Shown in pieces: positions 12,601-23,200 of a stretch of 62,000 nt of DNA. This stretch comes from Acanthaster planci (Eukaryota; Echinodermata; Asteroidea; Valvatida; Acanthasteridae). The translations under genes and the position numbers were made by a program. The stretch is from contig NW_019091584.1 in NCBI RefSeq assembly GCF_001949145.1, positions 1 through 62,000 on the forward strand, given 5' to 3'. Below the pieces are notes generated by a model. It ran no database searches. It worked only from the letters and a program-made list of their open reading frames with translations, and was not told the DNA's origin. Within the stretch, counting starts at the first letter, position 1; every line of letters begins with the position of its first letter.

Positions 12601-12771
12601 TTTACACTGAAGGACCTAATATCGGTGCGTTTTATCCAATACACGCTATTTTCACGACTTTGATTTGAAGTAAACTGACGGCAATTGTCTTGATGAGGAT
12701 GCGTTTCTTCTCCTATTGATTGGAACACAGAGTCGCACCCCCACCATCTCCGGAAAGAGCCTGACCACGAC
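9619..12771. other. Spacer between TMEM26-like copies B and C
   Basis: No coding exon is recognised on either strand. The frames at 10962-11428, 11813-12052 and 12086-12531 are short and have no family resemblance. The 5' end and promoter of copy C should lie toward the right side. No promoter element could be placed. Confidence 0.45.
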
Positions 12772-13052
12772 ATGAGCCGCACTGGACACCAGGCGGAGAC
12801 AGGGCTCCCCATCCGGCTACTGCGGGCCGTGGTGCCCCCAAGGCGACCCTGCTCCACCGTGGCTTGGCTGGTGTCCTTCACCAAGGCCTTAACGGCCCGG
12901 CTGCTGTTCGCCATCCACGGTATCGTGACGGTGTGGCGAGTGGCCAGCGTGCAGGGCAGCGCCGTGTACTACCTGATGGTCATGCCCGTGGCCCTCATGC
13001 CTGGGGAGATGATCTTCACCCTGCAGACCACGGCTGCCGGAGAATGGAAATG
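12772..13052 (+). CDS. TMEM26-like copy C, coding exon 1
   Basis: The exon encodes 93 residues and two bases of the split Trp codon. The donor is GTAAGG. The first 30 residues (Arg/Pro-rich) are absent from copy A. The conserved part begins near VSFTKALTARLLFAIHG. The start at 12772 is the only in-frame Met before the conserved block, so it is chosen, but an upstream untranslated or coding exon is possible. Confidence 0.78.
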
Positions 13053-16000
13053 GTAAGGGGTGACCCTAGCGGTCTTCACTAATCAGAAGCCGATTTCGAT
13101 ATTCGCTGCTCCTTGGGATAATTTTGTTTTGGCAGAAAAAAAACGAAGAAAATGGTCTCATGAAATAAATTTATCCCCGGTATTACTCGATGCGACACAG
13201 ACATACTTAGTCTAGTATCTTTAATGCTGTGGTGCAAATTTTGCACTTTACGAACGGAGGGTTCGCTGTCCCCCAATGCGCACGCCTTTGTGGACAAAGT
13301 TGGAGATAAAAAATGCTTTTAAAAACTTTCTCTCAACGTGAGAGGCAGATTCTGCTATTTCCGGTCTCCTGCCACCCAGTTAAAAAGATTTTAATGAAAC
13401 ACGGGATGCAATACAGCATAGTCATTTTTAGGCTCCATCTGCAGGGGTCTTTCACAACACATGTTTCTTATAATGGTCAATGAAAAAAATTACAATTTCA
13501 GACAACCGTGGGACAAAAGCTCACATCTCACGTGAACGAAACTCCTTCAAAGTTCGTACAATATATTGTACGAACTTATTATTGCAATAATTGCCAAAAC
13601 GTGGACAAAGTCATTAAGGTTCAACACCATAAAAGTACATGACAGTTCTTGGTAGAAGGAACGGGTGGGATTTCATTTCACTTTGTTTTTAGAATAGGCC
13701 AATCGATTTTGTAAATGTGTTGGCTTGAGCCTTAAATGTCATTGCTCTGTTCGGCTCAGTCTTTTTTTGGCGGCAAAAGGTAAAATCCGCCATTCCTCAG
13801 TCCAGAATGGAACGGCCATCTTTCAATGAACTAGACTCTCAACGAAAATGGTTGCAGAAAAATATTTCATTTCAAATGTCACTTCATAGTAATTATTATG
13901 AGGTTGATTATCATTATAAGCGTGAGGATTTTGAGCGTTAATTGATGGGTGTGAAGATGCTCCCGTCAGTTTTACTATAGTTGTTGAAGGATATTTCTCC
14001 AGTTTGGAAATAGGTAAAATTTCCACTCAACAACCTGTAAAACGGGTGCCTTTCCAAACGACAGGAAAGATTACAAACTCTTGGTTTTTTTTCTTCTCGT
14101 GAGACGTCGAATCGGTCTGTGCCTGTAAACCACCAATGAGTCAGTGTTCTTCTGCAATTTTCCTGAGCTTTCTTTGTCACGAGTTTGAAGATAAGAAGGA
14201 ATATTAAAAGATATATATTCCTTCCAGTGGTGGCGCAACGACTTGGGGTGGGGCCCCGGGGACCGCCCGGTTTCGTTTGCCTCAATCTCCGTCCCCCACA
14301 CGCTGTTCATAAAGATTATCAGTATTGTCTTTGCTCCTCAGAATCAGAACTATAACTGAAGAAGCAGAGGGCGAAATGTTGACTGAATACAGACGCACTG
14401 TAAACAAAAATTAGTCCATTTGACTTATTGAATAAAAGTTAGTCCAGCTCTATGTCTAAAATGGCCAATTTAAATTGGTCAGACAGGCCCAGGCCGATGA
14501 CCACCATTCGTCAAAGATGAGTGGAACATTCGTCAAAGTTGACCAAAGGCAGTCACTGTTGACTACATAATTATTAGTCCTCTCTTGATTTAATAAGCCA
14601 TCGAGACCCGACTTACCTATATTAGTCATTTTGAGCACAAAATGCCTAACTTTTGCTTACAGTGTAGTGTTCCCACAATAGTTTGTTATACGGCGGCTTC
14701 ATTTCAAGCAGTCTGCCGTTAACTTCTTTAGCTTTTGAAAATCAGATGTTATTTTACCCCCCCCCCCATTTTTGTTTACGACCCACTCCCCCCCCAACAA
14801 AAATGTGATTTACTCTACACCTGTGGATCCGCCTCCAAAATCTTCTCTGAGAGAAATGTTTTCAAAGTGAATTTTAAATGAAACTAAAACAAGATGACAC
14901 CCACCATGCTGATGCATGGAGACTTTTGTCGCTGTTTCAGTAATGTGTTATGCCAGGACAAGTTCATACAGTTGAGATTCATTTAACAGAAAATTCTAAC
15001 CCCCCATGCTGTATAGAATGCTTCGTTTACATAAACCTTCGTGCACAGTGCATAGCGTACAATAATCACATTAATTAAAAGCATCTTCAGCCGCGCACGT
15101 TTGTCTTCAAACTGACCTAATGGGCTGGAGATGACAGATCCGATAACGCAGCGTGTTTCAACGACCGCCAAACATTCCGCGAAAGGCACATAAGCATGTG
15201 CATCGTGATGGGCAAGTCCTGTGTTTTTTTTTATCACCGTAGCTCCGGTCCGCTGACAGAAAAAGAAAAAAACGCAGCGAAACAACGGCGGTGAGATTTC
15301 GCTTCGTGCTGACAGGGACGACTCGCTCAAGTGTGCTGTATGCTGGCTTCGGTGCCACGCAAAAAACATTAAAGGAGTTCCAAAATTTATATAACGGGNG
15401 TTCCAAAATGTTATTGGTTTCATCTTTGGTTATCATGACCACTAAAAAACCCCGTGCGGTACTTGATAAAAACCGCTCAGCCACTCGAGTTACCGGTAAC
15501 TTCACGATAGAATTATACACGGAGAAATACTTTGGAAATGTTAATGGCAATGGACTCTCCCGAGCGAATTTCCATTGAAGATTATTAATCCCTTCCCAAG
15601 GCTCCTAATTGTGCAGATACATAATTGCGGATTTTGTAATCGTCAATATCCCCCATCCAGCAAATCTTTAATTCCGCTTTAAATCTTGTAAGAGAAAGCC
15701 CAATCTGCTTAACGAGATGAAAGAGTTCAAGCATAAGAAAGGTTGACAACCGTACGTCGGTGAGAGGAGGGTTCTATTCTGGACAAGCCCCATGTGTGAC
15801 GAAAACACTCTTGTACGGACAACTGCATGGAAATCCTCATCACGAGCTGTCAGAACACAACAAAGAATCGCCCAGTCTTGCGGCTAAACGAAATGAAAAT
15901 CTGGACGACATCTCAGTGCTAAGATAGCAATGGTGAAAGAAAGAGAATAAACAGAAATACTAATCATTATTATTCAGACGGGACAGCGAATCCCTTGATG

Positions 16001-19000
16001 GGTGACTGATAAAACGTAGGGGGCAACGAACAGGGGCCGTGTCCATTCCATGCCCGCATAATTGAATTTTGCCGCCCAAGGGCCGATTACTGGGGTGTGT
16101 TTTTCGAAACCGACTTCGTATGCTCTTGCGTTCTTCCCGGGACAATGCCTTGCGCTCGGAGGGTGGATTTTGGTTTTCACGGTTTTAACAAGATTTCTTT
16201 AAAGATGCGCAAAAGATTCCGCACGTTTTCTTGGAACGAGTCCTATTTCATTCGCATTTGGGCCCAGTATGATACTGCTATTAGAAGTGATCATATCTTG
16301 AGTATTATGCATCGGTAAAGTACTCACATTGGCGCCCAGTATGCCAAGTATCAACTATTTCAAGAATTGCCGGTGTGGAATGTGTCATTCCCGCCAATAA
16401 AGGGTGTGCTCTTTTGACGTCACAGCCTTATTTTTCCTACAAGCGGTTGCTAAAAATATGGTTGCCCGTCGGCAAAAAAATAAAAAAAATACTTCACAAA
16501 GTGTTAAAATCCCACGCAACTATCTGAATATCATGAAATAAGACACGTATTACTAAACACTAAATGAAAATACAACCCTATTCAAATTAATTGAAAAAAA
16601 ATTATATTTTGAACGAATTTGAGGTACAGTCGAAAACCTACCAAAAGGTGATATTTTTGCAAACTTTGGCCGCCCATACAAGTTGTAGGCAAAATGAGAG
16701 TGGTCTATATCCACATAGAATTCGTCTGGAATCTCGGGGTTCCCGTGCAACTGACTCACTTCGACCCGAATCACCATCCTATGTTAGTAAGTCAGGATGA
16801 AAAACCCAGAGATGACGTCAGCCAAACAATTTCAAGGCTCTGTACGAATAGGGCCGTTTTCCACTACTCAACTTCGTCTCCGTCTCAGGCTTCGTTCCCA
16901 AAACCAATCCCTGATTGTGGGCCTGAAGCGTTTGAATTAAATTGGAATACTGTAATTTTTGGCTCTCTTGCATCTTATTTGATGTTTTGTGGCACTATTA
17001 CACTACTTTAATACTGCGCTTACAGCTTCAAAGTCAGCTAGTAAAAAACAGTTGAAGCCTGAGACGGAGCCGAAGTTGAGTATTGGAAAACGGCCCCGGT
17101 TTCATTCGCAATGATGACAGACGAGTGATAAGGTAGACTCGGATGGTATAACTCGCCACGTGGTCGTTTTGGTCATTAGGGACACGAAAATAAGTAACGG
17201 TACTTTAAAAACCACCATAGAATAAACAACATGATGCAGTTTGAAATCACACTTTTAGTCATCATTTGCAGCCCCCGGGACTATCAGTAAACCGAGAAAA
17301 CAGTTGTGTAAGGCTTGCTTGATCGATAATCAGTCATATCGAAAGAATCGAGCACCGATGATGTAGCACAACAACCCACAGGGAACCTCCCTGGGAATGA
17401 TTGTGACCGAGTACCGGGCAAAACTGGCGGCTTTAAATCACACTCGACCCGATAGAGGGTGGCTGCTGCAGCAACTACCATAGAGTGGTGTATAATTTCA
17501 AGCTGCAACCAAGTCGGACGCGGTATATGCCATCCCACTGTGGCTTGGCAAATGCCCTGTAGTGTAGTAGCAGGATAGACAAGGCAGAAAGCTTATGACG
17601 GTAACTTTTTTTTCATGTTGTAAGGAATTGAAAGCATGAGCCTTTAAAGCTAGAAATAGAACCGCTGGGCTTAAAATAATGGTGTTAAGTAAAAAAAAAA
17701 ATCCCTTTACCCGAACCAAATACTAGATACGCCGTTACCAAGTTGTACCTTTTTCCTCTATGGGATATAGTCGGGCGGGGGTGGGGTAGGGCTACGTTGG
17801 AATGTGCAAGCGCTTTGGGGCTCACACTGGTCGATATTGATCGATCGCACAAACAGCGAATTTGTCGACCTGTTTACCCGACTTCCTCTGCGCAGTTACA
17901 ACAAATGAATAAATTTGGGGATCTGCTTTTCTGCAGTAACAATGAGACGTAAAAATGAAGGTTCCATGAGTGGGTTACAGCCGGAACCCCGGCCTTATGG
18001 CGAGGGGAGAGGAGGTCACCATTTAACACCTGATTATTAACCACTCTCTATTTTTCTTTTTAAAAGATAAGCAGAAAGCGCTTCCAAGGTTTAAAATGTC
18101 GCCCAGTTAGATCTAGTGGGAAATGCATTTACTGCAGTATCTCTGTTGATTTTATTTTTCTTTCACAGCTGCCAGAATAATGTTTTGAGAGTCGAAGAAT
18201 TTTCCCTGTAGGCTCCGGGCAAGGACAACACATTAACTGTGTATTAGACTGTATTATTGCTGTTATAGTAAATGATAGTACATATATTTTCCATTTCTTT
18301 TTCGGTGAAATCAATTATGTATAAGCTGAATAAAACTTTGCTGTTAACAATCTGTATTTGTCACATTTAGTGGAATGTATGTGCACCGATTTATTTCTAA
18401 AAATAAAAAAGATCCCGAACATAAACCATTGGTGGTTTCTCGATCGAAATCTTTTAAAGGTTTAAGCAATAACAGGTCGTCCATTTTCTTAGTTGCACAT
18501 CATTATACGTAACCGGTGAAACGTCATTTCGTTGGTGTCCGATTACAGGTTATGCCCGAGTGCCCTTCTCTACTTGGCCAGCGTGGTACCCGGATTGTGG
18601 ATGCTACAGCTTGACTTGTACCAAAAGCGTATGGACTACAGGGATCACATGCACTGGAAGGAGTGTGCCATCAATATCAACTACAACCAGACGTTGTTCA
18701 CAGAAATACAAGGGGTAAACGTTAAATAAAATAATGCTACTGCCTCATTTACTTTATAATGTTCTTAATCCTGTACCCAGATCTGATCGACCACAACTTA
18801 ATCAAAAGCTGTCTCTTTGGGAATGTGTTATTTGGTGATACCACAGTCGAAGAGTTTTCTGAATCTCGTGTGAGCTTTTGGTAGAAAACATACACACAAC
18901 CCTTTAGGGAAACATTCGACCAAGAACCCGTCTTCACAAACTGGACAATCCGGATATTGGAATCACCACCAAGCGTACATGCCGTCCCATGACCGAATCA

Positions 19001-20237
19001 AACACTCTTTGAATTTTTTTTACCCCCATTTAGGTTTATCTATTATTAATCATTATCTCCGAATGGGAGCCGGAAGAAAGTTGCGTAGTGGTGGTGCGGA
19101 ATTCGTTGAGAGCTGATGTGAACAAATTAATCTGGGAAGCCGTGAAATGGACCTGGCTTCGGGGTCACACGTTCACATCTTCTTGGTTTCAAATCTGGGT
19201 CACCTTATTGACAAACTGAGTTCCCAGTGGAAAGCTTAGGTATAGGTACTAGCAATTTTGTGTCCTGACATCGAAAACCAAAACCACACAAAAATTGGTG
19301 AATATTTACAAGTGCCACCCGTTGCTTTTCTTCGGTATCATTTCAGCTAACAATTCCCGTTGTCCTTGCCGACGATGAATGGGCTTTGGCCCTCGAACAG
19401 ATTCTCCTTTGCCTCCTCATCCTGGGCCGCTGGCTCCTCCCAAAGGGGTCACTGACCCGGGAGCAGCTGTCCCAGCTTCTGATGGTCTACATAGGCATGG
19501 CAGCCGACATCTTGGAGTTCTCCCTGGAGAATCTGCGGGAGGAGGCCGTGGTCTGCAACAAGCTTATCATCATGGTCATCCTTGCCCTGTGGAGCTGGAG
19601 CCTGATCCAGTTCGCCCTGGTGCTGACCTCGGTGGCCGGGCCCAAGATCCGGGTCTTCAACCGGCGGCGAGAGGCCTCCACCTCCTCCGAGCGGGGCGCC
19701 CGGGCCACCGTGGCCGAGCTGCAGGACCCGGAGACCCAGCACCACCATCGGCACGGCTGCTGCTCCTCGGAGATTTGGGCGCTCTGCATCTCCTTGATCA
19801 TGCAGGACGGGCCCTACCTGACCATGCGGCTCTACCTCATCACCCACTTCCACATCATAAACCAGATGATGCTCTTCTTCACGCTCAAGAACATGATGAT
19901 CTTCCTGCTGACCGTCTACAGGATATACGTGTTGCGGATGACCAACCGCCGTAAGAAGAAGCGGCTGCAGCAGGGGGTCAAGGTCCGAGTGGACCCGGGG
20001 GATGGGCTGATGAAGGCCGGGCAGGTGCCGCCTGTGGATCTGGAACCGGGGGACCAACACGAGGTCATCACGGAGAAGGAGATTAGCAAGCCTAAAGACA
20101 AGGAGGCACTGAAACAAAATGGATTCACGGAGCTGGACTCGGATCTGGAACTGACCCAGGTTGTGGCGCACGTGGAGGAGAGGATGCGAGGGAAACCCCA
20201 TCTCAGGGGGGATGCCATCGAGGAAATAGAACTCTGA
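12772..20237 (+). CDS. TMEM26-like multipass membrane protein, copy C (three coding exons)
   Basis: The model joins 12772-13052, 18549-18714 and 19347-20237 into a 445-residue protein, with the same phase 2 and phase 0 introns as copy A. Family motifs are all present: FAIHGIVTVWRV, EWKW, CPSALLYLASVVPGLWMLQL, GRWLLPKGSLTREQLSQLL, AADILEFSLENL, WSWSLIQF, MQDGPYLTMRLYL, and INQMMLFFTLKN followed by MMIFLLTVYR. It differs from copy A in about 30 extra N-terminal residues, an Arg/Ser/His-rich loop of roughly 40 residues after LTSVAGP, and a tail of about 100 charged residues. The tail begins with a basic patch (NRRKKKRL) and ends in acidic EEIEL. The N-terminal extension is uncertain because no Met lies nearer the conserved part. 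Function is inferred only as a TMEM26-type membrane protein. Confidence 0.87.
14396..14664. repeat. MITE-like element with CACTGTAA ends
   Basis: The left end CACTGTAAACAAAAATTAG and the inverted right end CACTGTAAGCAAAAGTTAG match at 17 of 19 positions. The interior contains several ATTAGTC/GTTAGTC words and no coding frame of note. It lies in intron 1 of TMEM26-like copy C. No target-site duplication is clear. Confidence 0.6.
16850..17098. repeat. MITE-like element with 45-bp terminal inverted repeats
   Basis: The left end starts GGGCCGTTTTCCACTACTC and the right end, inverted, reads GGGGCCGTTTTCCAATACTC. Both continue as CAACTTCG(T/G)CTCCGTCTC and then AGGCTTC. The roughly 45-bp inverted repeats match with only a few differences and enclose about 150 AT-rich bases. 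It lies in intron 1 of TMEM26-like copy C. Confidence 0.7.
18549..18714 (+). CDS. TMEM26-like copy C, coding exon 2
   Basis: The acceptor is GATTACAG before 18549 and the donor is GTAAAC after 18714. The exon completes the Trp codon and adds 55 residues: the hydrophobic segment LLYLASVVPGLWMLQLDLY, then a polar stretch ending NYNQTLFTEIQG with an NQT sequon. Confidence 0.85.
19347..20237 (+). CDS. TMEM26-like copy C, coding exon 3
   Basis: The exon encodes 296 residues and the stop, starting LTIPVVLADDEWAL. It carries the main membrane domain and the long C-terminal tail. The exon is strongly GC-rich, which is why long open frames also appear on its reverse strand. No close polyadenylation signal was seen in the first few hundred bases downstream. 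Confidence 0.88.
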   Translation, partial: LTIPVVLADDEWALALEQILLCLLILGRWLLPKGSLTREQLSQLLMVYIGMAADILEFSLENLREEAVVCNKLIIMVILALWSWSLIQFALVLTSVAGPKIRVFNRRREASTSSERGARATVAELQDPETQHHHRHGCCSSEIWALCISLIMQDGPYLTMRLYLITHFHIINQMMLFFTLKNMMIFLLTVYRIYVLRMTNRRKKKRLQQGVKVRVDPGDGLMKAGQVPPVDLEPGDQHEVITEKEISKPKDKEALKQNGFTELDSDLELTQVVAHVEERMRGKPHLRGDAIEEIEL

Positions 20238-23200
20238 AGAGGAATAACTTAAAGTGGCTATTTTTATATATTGGGTTGTAAGCACCATGGTTTGTTGGCT
20301 TATGAAAAGTCCAAATTCGACTGATGATTGAAACGTAATGATGGAGATCATGAACTTGAAAACCTATAGTGAAAAAAATCACTTTGTCGCATGGGGGATG
20401 CTTACACATTCTACTGAATAACAGTTTCGGCAGTGTGAAAACAGAAAGCACTTCATAATACAGGATAAAAGGGAACATTAACATGATTGCCTTGTTGGTA
20501 ACTTTATCAATTTAAAGAAGGATTTGGCCGAGAGGATTATGGGCAACGTTGAGTGATATGTCTACACGATTTTCTTAACGGGCCATTCTGCGACGATCGT
20601 GGCCCAATGAATGTCTAATCCGCCGTTTCAACACGAAAATGACAAATTTGGATCGGGTTGGAACAATCATTAAGCCCACAGACATGCACATAAGGAATTA
20701 GCCTGGATGTATTTCACGATTGGCTAAAAAGGCAGGAGAAGGCACGGCAAAAGAACACATAGGCGAGACTGGGTCTAGTTTTTGGGTTTTTTTTTACAGT
20801 TGTTACAAGTTGATGCGATGCTTTCCTCCTCCAAACAAGACACCGAGGAAGCTGTAACCAAAAGCAGGGATGAAACGGACACTACATCCCCATATCGAAG
20901 TGAATGTTTTCAAATATCTAAACTATATCTGTTGAGAGATACGTATTTCATCACAGTCTGAACACTGGTGAAAAACACCCGTAGGTATATTGGTGTAGAA
21001 CTTTGCCTATCCAAACCTGAGTACGTTACAGATTTTGGCTGTAGCTTTTATCATTATTAATAACAAATCTTCAATTTCTTTGTTTTATGGCCAACATCTT
21101 CAACTTCCACCCAGAGAAGAGAAAAATACCCATCTTGTTTGCTCTCCGATCTATCGTGCAAAATGTAAAATTTATGACAACTGCCCCCGGTGGCGATAAA
21201 GTTTTGCTCACGATTGTTATGAAAAGGGCTCGAAAACAAAATTATTCGTTGTCGTTTCAGACTGCGCTTAACGAGGGCCAAAAAAGCCAAAGTTATGACT
21301 ACTTTGGCGGCGTATGTACGTTTTGATCTGATGGTAAGTCAGGAATAGGGATCGAGGCTTTCGCCGTGATGCCAGAAATAGTTACAATTTTAGAATTCTC
21401 CTACTGCTGAATGCTGAGTTTACCGGAATATTGACGGAATTCCTTGCAAGGACATCGGGTATTTTCCTGAACCATGGCAATAACTGGCGGTGATTTAGTA
21501 GTCGCCAACCAGAATAAGGATTTGAAGCTCACCCGTCCTTCATCGAACAATCACAGATGAGGTATTTAAGAGACGAATTCTTCTTATGATAACTTTGGAT
21601 AATGTTAGATTTGTTAAAATAACTGCTTATAAATACCACCCTTCTCCAATGGTTTGAGCAGCTACCTGGGGAAATTAACGAATGACTGGTTTCGCAGTGA
21701 ATTCACAGTTATTTATAGGTCGTTCTTAAATGGGACCGTGGACTGCTTCACCAGTCGCTCCTGTTTTCCACATCATGAATAACAAAAATCCATGACCTGC
21801 TTGTCATCCGGTCCGGATGCAGTGGAAATGTCAAAAAGCGTTTGTGACAACAAACACAATACACAGGAACGTGATGAAAAGTACAAATGGACAAAGGTAG
21901 AAAAATATACTAGGTAATATTTGAAACAGTCAACACTGTTTCTGCTTTTTACGTTCACTGTAGGTTTTCCTTGGTTGGAACTAGAATTTACCTTTTACAG
22001 TATTAGAAAACAAGCAACCGTTTAATGTGCAGTATTCTAGATATGCAATATCTTCTCAGGTTTTAAAGCGAAAAAAAATTAAAATAAGTGCTATAGAAAT
22101 AGACATTTTAGACACAAAGCCGAATGTGCCATAATCTACAAGCAAATAAACATTTTAAGTAGACTGATGGAATTTGGGTTTTGAATTTTCGCGACGTAAT
22201 AAATATATTTCTTATAATCGGTAGGACCTAGGCTAAATGTGCAAATGTGTTCTTTAAGACACCGATCGATATTATCATTTGATTTGATCAATAATGCTAT
22301 GTATTATTAAAACTAGCGTGGAAAATTATAAAACATCTGTTAACTTCCAGCAAAAAGGTTTTATTAAACCAGAATATATCAGGTTTGTGCTTTGACAGTG
22401 TTGGTTCAACATACAAACCAAAGAAAACAACTGTGTTGAGGCACACTTCAAAGACCCAGACCGAATGCAATAATTATAGTTTCATGCATTAATGTATAAA
22501 GACAGCGTGTGGGCAGTAGTTGCGACGGGTTTGTATTGACTGGTGCCTTGGCGGATCCAAGGTGAGGGGCCAATACGTTGCAACGGGGGCCATCCACCCG
22601 TAAAAAGTGAAGGCAATTTTGCGTTCTTGAAATATATTGAGAGAAAGGTGATTTATGGGACTATTTCTTTTTTTCCTTCCCACAGCTTAGAAATCCCGAA
22701 AAATGTAGCCTCACCCCTCACAAAAGCAATAAAATGTCACCCAAAGAAAGTCCCAAATCTTTTGACCCGTTTCCGATAAAATTTGCCCCCCCCCCACAAA
22801 TGCGGTTCTGGATCTACCCTTGAACTGGCGTGAATTAACTCCCAAGGAATGTTTACCATTTTTGCTGATTAAATCTGATATATATATATATGTGTTAAAA
22901 TTTAATCTTCAAAGTAATCATTGTCATCTACAATCTGTGATTCCCTTTCTGCCTTCTTTATAGGTTTACTTTGAATCACAAAAGGGAGGTGAAAATAACA
23001 GATATTAGGAGATTGTAGCGTTTTATACTTGTTTGATATGAAGGAAATGATTTAACACAGACTTCTACAGTCTAACTTCTACAGAGTCAACAGAAATGAT
23101 TACATGTTGAGTTTGCTGTGCTAGATCACAATTCGGAATGATGAACACGACATCATCTATTTAGAAAAGTGCCATCATCGTACTGTATATACGTCAATTT

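Larger units (their letters stand above)
13053..18548. other. 5.5-kb first intron of TMEM26-like copy C
   Basis: I see no coding exon here. The intron holds two MITE-like elements (14396-14664 and 16850-17098), poly-C tracts near 14755-14795, and one undetermined base at 15399. It is nearly five times longer than the matching intron of copy A. Confidence 0.6.

Noticed and set aside
19449-20351. 300-codon open frame on the minus strand over exon 3 of TMEM26-like copy C
   Set aside because: It is antisense to a clearly conserved exon; high GC content removes stop codons in that frame. The translation resembles no known family.
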